Assembly (NCBI GenBank): GCA_027365175.1
Contig: DAHXNY010000003.1
Location: 1 to 64,000, forward strand
Source: Microcaldota archaeon
GTDB taxonomy: Archaea; Micrarchaeota; Micrarchaeia; Micrarchaeales; CABMGC01
Reading direction: 5' to 3'
DNA length: 64,000 nt
In this document: positions 16,192-24,081 of the stretch, piece after piece
Layout of the letters: the number at the start of each line of letters is the position of its first letter
Numbering within the stretch: position 1 is the first letter of the stretch
Program-made: the position numbers and the translations under genes
Notes under the pieces: model-generated
The model's input: the letters and a program-made list of their open reading frames with translations, nothing else
What the model was told of the DNA's origin: nothing
The model's database searches: none

Positions 16192-16989
16192 TCATTTGCC
16201 GTCTTTTGCGCCCCACCAGGCGATCTTCTCGAAGAAGCCTCTTCTCTTGGTCTTTCCAGCACTGTTATCCGTGTCGCCTGCCTTAAGGCCGTAGACTCTT
16301 GCAATCTGGTCTATAGCAGCAGCGAATGGCGAGCCCCTGTCTATCAGGTAGACAGGCTTTTGCTTTGACAGGCTTTCAGGGACTATCTTGTCCTCAGGTA
16401 TAGAGACGAATGCAACATCGCCGAACATCTTTTCGGTATCCTCCTTGCTCATTTCAAATTTGCTGTACCCGGATCTGTTAATGACAAGCCTGCGCGATAC
16501 CTTGAGCTTCTCGCAGTAGGCCGCAAGCTTTGCGCTGCTTGCGATTGATGGAGAGTCTGGAGTAGAGACTATTATCACATCGTTAAGGTATCTTGCTATT
16601 GCGCTTGGGAACATTCCTGGCTTGGTATCCAGTATTATGAAATCGTAAGGCTGCTTTACAAGCTGCGAGTAGAACTTTACAAGCTGTTCTGGCTTGAAGG
16701 TCATCGATTCATCAGCGGGAGAGCCGAGTATTATCGCAAGGTCTATGTTCTGATATACGAAAAGCGAGTTCTCTATCTCTGCCTTTCCTGTTACTATCTC
16801 CTTGAAGCCGTTGCCGACTCCCTGGATTCCCAGATGCTCCATTATGCTAAATGAGTCAACGTCGGTGTCAACGAGCAGAACCTTATAATCCTGATATATC
16901 AGTGCGGATGCGAGGTTTATCGCAACTGTAGTCTTCCCAACTCCACCTTTCTGCGATGCTACCATTATCACGAATGGTTTCTTATCCAT
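16192..16989 (-). CDS. MinD/ParA family ATPase
   Basis: Deviant Walker ATPase of 265 aa: SQKGGVGKTTVAINLA near residues 12-27 with the signature Lys, VDTDVDS, and IILDTKPG as Walker B. The C-terminus, rich in Lys then FFEKIAWWGAK, looks like an amphipathic membrane-targeting helix as in MinD. It may position surface or division machinery; FtsZ and SepF are encoded elsewhere in the window. A TATA box at about 17016-17024 gives a five-base leader, and a palindrome sits against it. Confidence 0.88.
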   Translation of the reverse strand: MDKKPFVIMVASQKGGVGKTTVAINLASALIYQDYKVLLVDTDVDSFSIMEHLGIQGVGNGFKEIVTGKAEIENSLFVYQNIDLAIILGSPADESMTFKPEQLVKFYSQLVKQPYDFIILDTKPGMFPSAIARYLNDVIIVSTPDSPSIASSAKLAAYCEKLKVSRRLVINRSGYSKFEMSKEDTEKMFGDVAFVSIPEDKIVPESLSKQKPVYLIDRGSPFAAAIDQIARVYGLKAGDTDNSAGKTKRRGFFEKIAWWGAKDGK

Positions 16990-17015
16990 ATAACCAGTAT
17001 TAAATTTCTGAGAAA

Positions 17016-17039
17016 CATTATAAACATATGCGTATGTTT
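17016..17039 (-). promoter_or_regulatory. Promoter and palindromic operator of the MinD-like gene
   Basis: On the minus strand a TATA-like box (17016-17024) is followed about 26 nt on by the predicted start at 16994. AAACATA and TATGTTT (17022-17028 and 17033-17039) form a perfect inverted repeat with a 4-nt spacer that covers the upstream side of the TATA box, a classical repressor or activator position. Confidence 0.5.
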
Positions 17040-17095
17040 TCAGACGAAGGATAACAAATAATAATCTGCGCCAGTATTGTAAATCCGATGGTTAC

Positions 17096-17629
17096 ATGAA
17101 GATAGTAGTGGCTTCTGCGAACACGGTAAAGGTATCTGCCGTCAGGGAGGCTCTTGGCGAGTATCCTGTGTTGAAAGAGGCCGATGTGGAAGGAATTGCC
17201 GTGGATACAGGGGTTTCAGAGCAGCCCAAATCATTGGAAGAGACGGTGCAGGGAGCTGTGAATAGGGCTGAAGCGGCATTCAAGGATTGCGATTACAGCA
17301 TAGGGATAGAGTCAGGGCTCATGAAGGTGCCGCATACGAAGAGCGGGAGCATGGACTTCTGCGCGTGCTCAGTATATGACGGGAAGAATCATAGCCTTGG
17401 ACTTTCATGTGCATTTGAGTTTCCTAAGAAGGTAACAGATATGATAAATGAGCTTGGAATAACTGCAAACGATGCCTTTTACAAGGCAGGCCTTACCGGC
17501 AATAAGAAGCTGGGATCTGCCGAGGGTGCGATAGGCCTGTTGACAAAGGGCAGAGTCACCAGGAAGGATTATACGAAGCAGGCGGTGCATATGGCCCTTG
17601 TACATCTGGAGAACAAGGAGCTCTACTGA
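17096..17629 (+). CDS. yjjX: Inosine/xanthosine triphosphatase, YjjX (DUF84) family
   Basis: House-cleaning phosphatase of 177 aa that hydrolyses deaminated purine triphosphates so they are not incorporated into nucleic acids. The N-terminal VVASANTVKVSAVREAL matches the family's substrate-binding start, GVSEQPKSLEETVQGA follows, and GIESGLM is the conserved Glu block near residue 75. The start ATG is unambiguous. It is followed by a phosphatase gene on the same strand. Confidence 0.9.
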   Translation: MKIVVASANTVKVSAVREALGEYPVLKEADVEGIAVDTGVSEQPKSLEETVQGAVNRAEAAFKDCDYSIGIESGLMKVPHTKSGSMDFCACSVYDGKNHSLGLSCAFEFPKKVTDMINELGITANDAFYKAGLTGNKKLGSAEGAIGLLTKGRVTRKDYTKQAVHMALVHLENKELY

Positions 17630-17680
17630 GTGCATCGCATTTATTAAGCAGTTTGGATCGTATTATCTTGCGTGCTTATC

Positions 17681-18304
17681 ATGAAGGTATTTTTAGTAAG
17701 GCATGGCCACAGCAGGCTGAATGGAAAGGGAATACACCAGCCACCGGATACCAAGCTCTCTGAGACAGGCATTAAACAGGCAGAGGCAATAGCTGAGAGG
17801 TTTGTTGGCGTAAAAGTAGACATAGTACTCTCAAGCAAATATGAGCGTGCGGCGCATACTGCAAGGATAATATCAAAAAGGATAGACAGGCCAATCGTTT
17901 ATACAAACCTTCTGAACGAATTCAAGAATCCTTCTGAAGTTGAGGGAAAGAAGAATGATTCTGCTTACTGCCTGAGGGTGAAGAAGGCGGTGATGGAGCA
18001 TGCATACGATCCCAGATGGCACTACTCTGATGAAGAGAACATATTTGACAGGATAGCCAGAGGCAAGAAGGTAGTCAGGTATATGGAGAGCAGGAAGGAG
18101 GAGCATGTGCTGGTGTGCACCCATAGCGGCCTTATAAGAATGATACTCGCAGTAGGACTTTTCGGAGACTCCCTTAATCCGGAGAGCTTCGATAAGGTGA
18201 TGAGGTTCATGCGCACCGAGAATACAGGCATCACGGAATGCGACGTACAGCCTGGAGACAGATGGCGGCTCATTACCTTCAATGACTTCGTCCATCTAAA
18301 ATGA
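17681..18304 (+). CDS. Histidine phosphatase (phosphoglycerate-mutase-like) family protein
   Basis: Protein of 207 aa from ATG 17681; an upstream GTG at 17672 is possible. LVRHGHSRLNGKG is the RHG catalytic motif with His at residue 8, LSETGIKQAEAIAER is the conserved second block, and VLVCTHSGLIRM holds the second catalytic His near residue 149. The family spans mutases and small-molecule or protein phosphatases, so the substrate is open. Confidence 0.85.
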   Translation: MKVFLVRHGHSRLNGKGIHQPPDTKLSETGIKQAEAIAERFVGVKVDIVLSSKYERAAHTARIISKRIDRPIVYTNLLNEFKNPSEVEGKKNDSAYCLRVKKAVMEHAYDPRWHYSDEENIFDRIARGKKVVRYMESRKEEHVLVCTHSGLIRMILAVGLFGDSLNPESFDKVMRFMRTENTGITECDVQPGDRWRLITFNDFVHLK

Positions 18305-18345
18305 TTTTAATTGTTTCCGGTTAGAGTTATCCGGAGATTTGATTG

Positions 18346-18663
18346 GTGGACCTGAATAGGGAGAAGCTTAAAAGCCTTGAAAAGGCGGAATTCTACAAGC
18401 GCATGCTTGACAGGCTTGCATATGTGTCGCTTTTTGCAGATGTATCAATAGCAGTAGCGACACTGGTGTCTTTGCAGGCGTACTCTTCGAATATAAGTTA
18501 TATTATAAGATGGCTGAATTATGGCCTTACGCTCATAGTGATAATGACAGTAGTGGTCTTTGTTATATTCGTCTTTGCTTCCAACTACCACAAACGCATA
18601 ATACGCCTTATACAGGGTACCGGACACTATGCAGTATCTTCCATGAAGATGAAGAGGAAGTAG
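18346..18663 (+). CDS. Small membrane protein, 105 aa
   Basis: Begins at GTG 18346 (a TTG one codon earlier is also possible) with GGAG about ten bases upstream. A charged N-terminal helix is followed by two or three hydrophobic segments (about residues 30-50 and 60-80) and a basic C-terminus ending KMKRK. No family recognised. It ends five bases before the convergent msrA stop. Confidence 0.65.
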   Translation: MDLNREKLKSLEKAEFYKRMLDRLAYVSLFADVSIAVATLVSLQAYSSNISYIIRWLNYGLTLIVIMTVVVFVIFVFASNYHKRIIRLIQGTGHYAVSSMKMKRK

Positions 18664-18667
18664 CGCT

Positions 18668-19195
18668 TTACTTCATGCCGAACTCCTTCTTTATCTTCCC
18701 GACTTTCGGCCTGATGACCAGCATGCAATAAGGCTGAAGAGGATTAAGCTTGTAATAGTCCTTGTGATAGTCCTCTGCAGGATAGAACTTCTCCAGCTTC
18801 CTCACCTCCGTCACTATCTTTTTCTCATGCTTCTTCTGCTCCTCCTTGATGCACCTGTCTATCACAGACTTCTGCCCTGCGTCACTGTAGAATATGGCAG
18901 ACCTGTACTGCGATCCCGAATCCGCACCCTGCTTGTCCTTTGATGTCGGATCGTGCATCTTGAAGAATATTTCCAGAATGGTGTCGAGCTTTGTCTTTGC
19001 CGTGTCATAAACTATCTTTGCAACCTCTATGTGGCCCGTATGTCCGTAGCATACCTGCTCGTATGTTGGGTTCTCGGTTGTGCCTCCGGCATATCCTACC
19101 GTTATGCTCTTTATCCCAGGAAACATCTTGAATACCGCTTCTGTGCACCAGAAGCAGCCCGCCCCAAGTACTATTGATTCATTGCCCGATGCCAT
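18668..19195 (-). CDS. msrA: Peptide methionine-S-sulfoxide reductase MsrA
   Basis: Repairs oxidised methionine (S epimer). GAGCFWCTEAVF carries the catalytic Cys of the GCFW motif, with the conserved Tyr-rich QYRSAIFY block and PAEDYHKDY near the end. From ATG 19195, with AAAGGAT just upstream, it is 175 aa, the usual core length; the frame is open to 19276 but that start would overlap the MFS gene by 23 nt. Resolving Cys candidates lie in the Cys at VCYGH and near the C-terminus. Confidence 0.94.
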   Translation of the reverse strand: MASGNESIVLGAGCFWCTEAVFKMFPGIKSITVGYAGGTTENPTYEQVCYGHTGHIEVAKIVYDTAKTKLDTILEIFFKMHDPTSKDKQGADSGSQYRSAIFYSDAGQKSVIDRCIKEEQKKHEKKIVTEVRKLEKFYPAEDYHKDYYKLNPLQPYCMLVIRPKVGKIKKEFGMK

Positions 19196-19253
19196 CTTAT
19201 CCTTTAGAATATCCGCATCTTCCTTATTAAGAATGAGTGTTGCGCCTGCAGTC

Positions 19254-20768
19254 TTACTGCGGAGGTTCCTGGGCATACCTTTCTTCAGTAGGGCTCTTCG
19301 GGGCCGGATTGCGGTGAAGGCCGCCGTGCCTGTCCTCTTTGCCTCTTGCGTAGGAGATTACTCCTGCAATCGCAAGCAGGATTATCATGGCTATGAATGA
19401 GAAATGCATCCCTGTAACGAAAGAGTTCGCCACCGCCCCAGATATTGTAGATGTTCCTACGAATATCTCGAATGCCTGGGCCTGCGGTATGGAAAATGCG
19501 GCAACGACGAATACCACTATGAAACTGCCCATCATGCCCATTGTGGAGAAGAGCCTTGATAGTCCGGATGCAATGCCAAGCCTGCTCTGCTCAGCATGAG
19601 ACATTACTGCGCTGCTGTTTGCAGGCCAGAACATCGCACCGCCTATGCCCATGATTAGCGATCCCAGTATTATCACATATATCGGTGATGATAGATTCAG
19701 GAACAGGTAGACGGCCACTCCGATAAGCTGCAATGTTATGCCTGCAGTTGCCACAACCCGTGCACCTTTCTTGTCTGATACTCTGCCCATATATGGGGCT
19801 ATTATGCCGCTTATCACATATCCAGGAACCAGAAGCAATGAGGCATAGAACGGGCTGAAGCCGCGTACCCCCTGCATGTACATTATAAGCATGAATATGA
19901 CGCCGAGGAACCCAAGGCCCTGGAGAAGCGCGGCGAAGATGGAATTCTTGAATACCTTGTTATCGAACATGTCAAACGGTATCGTAGGGCTTTCGGCGTG
20001 CTTTTCTATGAAGTAGAATGCTATTAGCAGCAGGATGCCGATGGCTACCGAGACTATGTTTAGCAGGCTGGTCCCTGTTGAAGCGAAGCCTATGCCTCCG
20101 TAAAGAAGGAGCGAGAGTGCGGCTGCAAGGGCGACCATCCCCTTGATGTCGAGTTTTGCCATGTACGTTTGCTTGTCATGGATGTACTTTACAGCAAGCG
20201 CCAATGCTACAATCCCTATCGGCACGTTTATGAAGAATATATACTGCCAGCCTACAAAGGTTGTTATGATTCCGCCGAGGACTATGCCGAGTATGGCGCC
20301 GACGTTATATGCCATTGCCGTGAACCCGAACGCCCTGCCGATCCTGTTCCTTTCAAATGTATCGGCTATTATCGCCCCGCTGGTTGCTGAGACCATGGCT
20401 CCGCCAAGTCCCTGCATCGCCCTGAATGCTATCAGGAGCACGTCGGTCGGGGCTATTCCGCAGAGGAATGACGCCATGGTGAAGATTACCAATCCTGCAA
20501 TGAATATCTTGCTTCTTCCATATATGTCGCCGACCTTGCCGAACTGCGTAGTCGCAACCGCTCCGAGAAGCATGTAGATGAGTATGACCCAGATTATCGT
20601 AGCCAGATTAGAGTGAAGTGACGACACTATTGCGGGGAATGCAAGAAGGACTATCGTAGAGTCTATTGAGAACATGAGCACGGATACGAGTATCACTGCA
20701 AGGATTATGTTTTCATGCACGGGTTTTCTTTCAGCCATATCTATCATCGTAGAGAATCTCGCATGCAA
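19254..20768 (-). CDS. MFS drug/proton antiporter, DHA2 (14-TM, EmrB/QacA) family
   Basis: Membrane transporter of up to 504 aa with about 14 hydrophobic segments. The inter-helix motif GKVGDIYGRSKIF (motif A) lies near residue 77 and the family helix-5 motif region GAILGIVLGGII near 158-169. It exports hydrophobic compounds at the expense of the proton gradient. Alternative ATGs at 20747 and 20738 would remove a poorly hydrophobic lead. It is followed by msrA on the same strand. Confidence 0.9.
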   Translation of the reverse strand: MHARFSTMIDMAERKPVHENIILAVILVSVLMFSIDSTIVLLAFPAIVSSLHSNLATIIWVILIYMLLGAVATTQFGKVGDIYGRSKIFIAGLVIFTMASFLCGIAPTDVLLIAFRAMQGLGGAMVSATSGAIIADTFERNRIGRAFGFTAMAYNVGAILGIVLGGIITTFVGWQYIFFINVPIGIVALALAVKYIHDKQTYMAKLDIKGMVALAAALSLLLYGGIGFASTGTSLLNIVSVAIGILLLIAFYFIEKHAESPTIPFDMFDNKVFKNSIFAALLQGLGFLGVIFMLIMYMQGVRGFSPFYASLLLVPGYVISGIIAPYMGRVSDKKGARVVATAGITLQLIGVAVYLFLNLSSPIYVIILGSLIMGIGGAMFWPANSSAVMSHAEQSRLGIASGLSRLFSTMGMMGSFIVVFVVAAFSIPQAQAFEIFVGTSTISGAVANSFVTGMHFSFIAMIILLAIAGVISYARGKEDRHGGLHRNPAPKSPTEERYAQEPPQ

Positions 20769-20827
20769 TGCTTAGGGAAAGCACATGCATAGGACACCCT
20801 ACGTCATGCTCGTGATAACTATTTAAA

Positions 20828-21208
20828 CTATCTGCCTTTCTTTTCCTTTGAATCAGGCACGAACTTCATGGAAATGGAATTTACGCAGTACCTGGTGTTT
20901 CTTTTGGTAAGTTCCTCGCCGATGAAAACATGGCCGAGATGCGCACCGCACCTCGCGCACTCTATCTCCGTCCTGGTCCCATCGGGATCTGGCAGCCTCT
21001 TTACAGAACCTTGTATCTCCTTGTCGAAGCTCGGCCAGCCGCAGTGGGCGTCGAACTTGTCTTCGGACCTGTACAAAGGCGCTTCGCAGCGTTTGCATAT
21101 GTATGTCCCTTTTCCTGAAAACTGGTCATACTCACCTGAGAATGGGCGTTCGGTGCTTTTATGCACTATTACCTTCTCTTCATCCTTTGTGAGCTTGTTG
21201 AGTTTCAT
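20828..21208 (-). CDS. msrB: Peptide methionine-R-sulfoxide reductase MsrB
   Basis: Repairs the R epimer of methionine sulfoxide. Two CxxC pairs (CKRC near residues 38-41 and CARC near 84-87) form the structural zinc site, HCGWPSFD is the substrate block, and RYCVNSISM gives catalytic Cys near residue 107. 126 aa, complete. Its start overlaps the NUDIX stop by four bases (ATGA), so the two are cotranslated. Confidence 0.96.
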   Translation of the reverse strand: MKLNKLTKDEEKVIVHKSTERPFSGEYDQFSGKGTYICKRCEAPLYRSEDKFDAHCGWPSFDKEIQGSVKRLPDPDGTRTEIECARCGAHLGHVFIGEELTKRNTRYCVNSISMKFVPDSKEKKGR

Positions 21209-21732
21209 CTTGCATTCGCCTTTGGTTTTACCTGTATATTGCTTTCCTTGACATTGTTATTTTCGTCAAAAAGAAAAGACGCTGTTATGTAATTGCCTTT
21301 CAGTGCGTCTTCCAGCCAGTACTTATCATCGGACCACATACCTTCTAAAGGGAGATCCTTGGGACCGAACCACTTGGGCATCATCTCTTCGCTTTCCTTA
21401 GGTTCACCTTCCCATGAATCGGCTATGAATACGTGTACTTCTTGGTTTAAATTATGGTTCTCCTCTCCGTTGAAATAAAACCTTATCACGCCAGTCTTCC
21501 TAAATGACTTAAGCTCAACTCCTATCTCCTCTTTCGTTTCCCTCAATAATGCATCCTCAACAGATTCTCCTTCGGCAAGCTTGCCGCCTACTCCATTCCA
21601 CTTCCCTGCTCCGAAGCCTCGCTTTTTCATTGCTATGAGCACCATCCCATTTTTGTCAATAAGATAGCATAGTGTTACTTTCCGAATGTGTGGATACGCC
21701 ACCTCGTAATCGGAGAGTTTGTTCAGTTCCAT
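21205..21732 (-). CDS. NUDIX hydrolase, MTH1/MutT-like
   Basis: Protein of 175 aa. The Nudix box GGKLAEGESVEDALLRETKEEIGV is complete (residues about 50-72; consensus Gx5Ex7REUxEExGU). The preceding KRGFGAGKWNGVGG resembles MTH1-type enzymes that sanitise oxidised purine nucleotides. Coupled to msrB, it fits an oxidative damage repair unit. Confidence 0.92.
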   Translation of the reverse strand: MELNKLSDYEVAYPHIRKVTLCYLIDKNGMVLIAMKKRGFGAGKWNGVGGKLAEGESVEDALLRETKEEIGVELKSFRKTGVIRFYFNGEENHNLNQEVHVFIADSWEGEPKESEEMMPKWFGPKDLPLEGMWSDDKYWLEDALKGNYITASFLFDENNNVKESNIQVKPKANAR

Positions 21733-21747
21733 ATAGATCCCTATAGA

Positions 21748-21882
21748 TCATGAGGGAGTCGCATGGTTGCACTTTGAGCAGTACTGCTCCTCTCTCTTTG
21801 TAGTAGAATTATACTCCGTTGCGCGCCATATATCCTTGCAGTAGCAACTGCATCCTATCATGGTTTGACAGACTTTGCACAT
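21748..21882 (-). CDS. Cys-rich zinc-ribbon microprotein, 44 aa
   Basis: Short gene read as MCKVCQTMIGCSCYCKDIW and ending CSKCNHATPS. It has CxxC, CxCxC and CxxC clusters, enough for one or two zinc ions. GAGGCGATC, close to the archaeal Shine-Dalgarno consensus, lies a few bases before the ATG. It ends 15 nt before the NUDIX start, so it heads the unit with NUDIX and msrB. No known family recognised. Confidence 0.65.
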   Translation of the reverse strand: MCKVCQTMIGCSCYCKDIWRATEYNSTTKREEQYCSKCNHATPS

Positions 21883-21955
21883 TAGATCGCCTCTAATATT
21901 ATACGCAACGTTTTAATAAAATTCCCTGTATAAAGCAATACGTCAGAGTGATATT

Positions 21956-23269
21956 GTGCTTAGAGTAGAGTATATAAAGGACATGAAGCTGGAGCACGGA
22001 AGCAAGGCGAGGATAGGCGGAAGGATAGTCAAGATAAACGACCTCAAGAGCGCCAAGTTCATATGGGTCAGGGACATAACAGGTTCTGCCCAGGTAACGA
22101 TATTGAAGAACAGCATGGAGCCTGAACTGCTTAAGACTGCGGAGCAGCTCATGCCTAATGATTTTGTAATAGTAGAGGGCACCGTTCCTAAGGAGATAAA
22201 GACATCTTTGGGAAGGGAGCTTCTTCCTACAAAGATAGAGATAGTTAGCAAGACCAGCGGGCCTTCCCCGATAGACATTGAAGGAGTTAATGAGAGCAGC
22301 GTTGACAAGAGGCTGAGTTGGCGCGCGCTTGATTTGAGGAACCAGAAGAACACGGCCGTCTTTCTTGTGCAGTCAAAGCTTATGGAAGGCATGCAGAGGT
22401 ATCTTTATTCGCAGAAGTTCATGCAGACCTTCACGCCTAGCCTGATGGGCGTTTCTTCGGAAGGCGGTTCTGAAGTGTTCCAGCTAAAGCACTTCGGCAA
22501 GAATGCATATCTGAGGCAGGATCCGCAGCTGCACAGGCAGCTACTCATGGTCGCAGGCTTCGAGCGGGTCTATGAAATAGGGCCTAGCTGGCGTGCCGAG
22601 CTGAGCAATACTCCGATGCACCTTACTGAGCATAGGACATGCGCGGCAGAGATGTCGTATATAGAGAGCGAGAAGGACATTATTGAGTTGGAAGAAGGCC
22701 TGATAAAGAGCGCCATGAAGACAGTTTTAGACGAATGCACTGAGGAGCTGGCCCTGTTTGAAGCTGATATACGCATACCTGAGCACTTCCCGGTTCTGGA
22801 ATTCCCAGGAGTCTATGATGTTCTTGAGGAGCTGGGCTTCAAACCTAAGAGAGGAGAGGAAGACTACAACAAGCAAGGGGAGGCTGCTCTTGGAAGGTAT
22901 GTCAAGGAGAAGTACAACTCGGATTTCTTCTTCGTAAACAGGTTCCCTTATGCTATAAAACCATTCTACGTAATGCGCTTTGACGATGAGCCGCAGTGGG
23001 CCAGGAGCGTGGACCTCATGTACAAAGGGCTTGAGATAAGCAGCGGAGGGCAGAGAGAGCACAGGTATGACAAGATAATAGAGCAGGCAAAGGGCAAAGG
23101 CCTAAACATAGACAACTTAAAGTGGTTCAGCGAATTCTTCAAATACGGAGCTCCGCCGCACGGCGGCTTCAGTATAGGCATAGAGAGGCTGACGATGAAG
23201 ATACTTGGCATACAGAACATACGCGAGGCTGCACTCTTCCCAAGGACCCCAGACCTTCTGATACCATAA
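21956..23269 (+). CDS. aspS: Aspartyl-tRNA synthetase, archaeal type
   Basis: Class IIb synthetase of 437 aa, starting at GTG 21956. An OB-fold anticodon domain (residues about 1-100, with RIGGRIVKINDLKSAKF) is followed by the catalytic core with motif 2 near FERVYEIGPSWRAE and motif 3 GGFSIGIERLTMKIL at the C-terminus. Length and lack of the bacterial insertion mark the archaeal form. Whether it is discriminating or also charges tRNA-Asn cannot be settled by eye. Confidence 0.96.
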   Translation: MLRVEYIKDMKLEHGSKARIGGRIVKINDLKSAKFIWVRDITGSAQVTILKNSMEPELLKTAEQLMPNDFVIVEGTVPKEIKTSLGRELLPTKIEIVSKTSGPSPIDIEGVNESSVDKRLSWRALDLRNQKNTAVFLVQSKLMEGMQRYLYSQKFMQTFTPSLMGVSSEGGSEVFQLKHFGKNAYLRQDPQLHRQLLMVAGFERVYEIGPSWRAELSNTPMHLTEHRTCAAEMSYIESEKDIIELEEGLIKSAMKTVLDECTEELALFEADIRIPEHFPVLEFPGVYDVLEELGFKPKRGEEDYNKQGEAALGRYVKEKYNSDFFFVNRFPYAIKPFYVMRFDDEPQWARSVDLMYKGLEISSGGQREHRYDKIIEQAKGKGLNIDNLKWFSEFFKYGAPPHGGFSIGIERLTMKILGIQNIREAALFPRTPDLLIP

Positions 23270-23312
23270 GTTAGCAGGCAACCGATAACTAATTATATCT
23301 TTTTTATAATAA

Positions 23313-23582
23313 AATATTATAACAGGCTATCGTATTTCTAACATAAATATAGAGGTAAGAGGATATGTTGAAAAGGTCATAGACCAATTCCTCGGCAAAA
23401 GCATAGCGCCTGGCATAGTCTTCCATGCTGCCAACAATGCGATAGTGATCATGGCGCTGACCGGGAATTTCATTATCCCAGGAGCGGTCTTCGTGGTAGT
23501 GGTCTTTGCAGTATATCTCGGACTGGCAAGCGAGAAAGTCAAGCAGCCACACGTTGCCGGCATTGATTACATGTTCAGGTGA
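23313..23582 (+). pseudogene. Fragment resembling the C-terminus of a CPBP intramembrane protease
   Basis: The frame ending at the TGA at 23580 is open from 23313 and reads coherent protein: VEKVIDQFLGKSIAPGIVFH, then AANNAIVIMALTGNF and a hydrophobic segment. SIAPGIVFHAANN matches the last motif of CPBP (Abi) proteases, a His then Asn in a helix, but the catalytic Glu-Glu part is absent. No ATG, GTG or TTG opens the frame before residue 40. It is best seen as a decayed gene end; translation of only the last 40 residues from an internal GTG/ATG is possible. Confidence 0.45.
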
Positions 23583-23586
23583 AACT

Positions 23587-23766
23587 ATGAAAAACGAAAA
23601 CGGAATGCTGCCCTGCGGTTGTAGGGTATCGGAAGGAAAGTTTATTATCGGTCATAACTGCAAGGCCAATAACTGCCGGGAATGCCTAGCCATGCCCACT
23701 ATTCATCCATTCGGCAGGGGCAGGTACGCAGAGATGAAGCTCAAGGACATGGGTGATGACCTATGA
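23587..23766 (+). CDS. Cys-rich small protein, 59 aa
   Basis: ATG 23587, four bases after the preceding stop. The N-terminal half has CGC (residues 10-12), then CKANNCREC near 25-33, a potential zinc site; the rest is basic and polar. The stop overlaps the ATG of the next tiny frame (ATGA), which supports translation. Family not recognised. Confidence 0.5.
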   Translation: MKNENGMLPCGCRVSEGKFIIGHNCKANNCRECLAMPTIHPFGRGRYAEMKLKDMGDDL

Positions 23767-23867
23767 TCACGATAACTCCGGCATCCATACTCGCCAATCC
23801 AGGCGTGTATCTGATCGTTGCGCTGTTCTTTAAAAGCAGGGAAGATGTTTATGACTACCTAAGATAA
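23763..23867 (+). CDS. Hydrophobic small peptide, 34 aa
   Basis: ATG overlaps the stop of the Cys-rich gene. Reads MITITPASILANPGVYLIVA followed by a charged tail KSREDVYDYLR, so one membrane-spanning or membrane-associated helix. Translational coupling is the only support. Confidence 0.35.
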   Translation: MITITPASILANPGVYLIVALFFKSREDVYDYLR

Positions 23868-23932
23868 TCCATCTTTTGGATAGATCATGAACTTCAAACA
23901 TATGGATGTAATTCAGTTTATTGCTAGAGGAT

Positions 23933-24031
23933 ATGGTGGGTGAAAAAATACCTGATAAATCTGAATTGGTATTTAAGGGCAGCAATTTTTCCGTTTTACA
24001 GCAGTATACCCTGAATACCATTCTGGCATAG
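23933..24031 (+). CDS. Possible 32-aa peptide
   Basis: ATG preceded by AGAGGAT, reading MVGEKIPDKSELVFKGSNFS and twelve more residues. No homology recognised. It fills the gap between the small-frame cluster and the PH-rhodanese gene and may be chance. Confidence 0.15.
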   Translation: MVGEKIPDKSELVFKGSNFSVLQQYTLNTILA

Positions 24032-24081
24032 GCAGATTTATATTATTTAGAGTATACATATGGTGGGGATAGGGTGAACAG

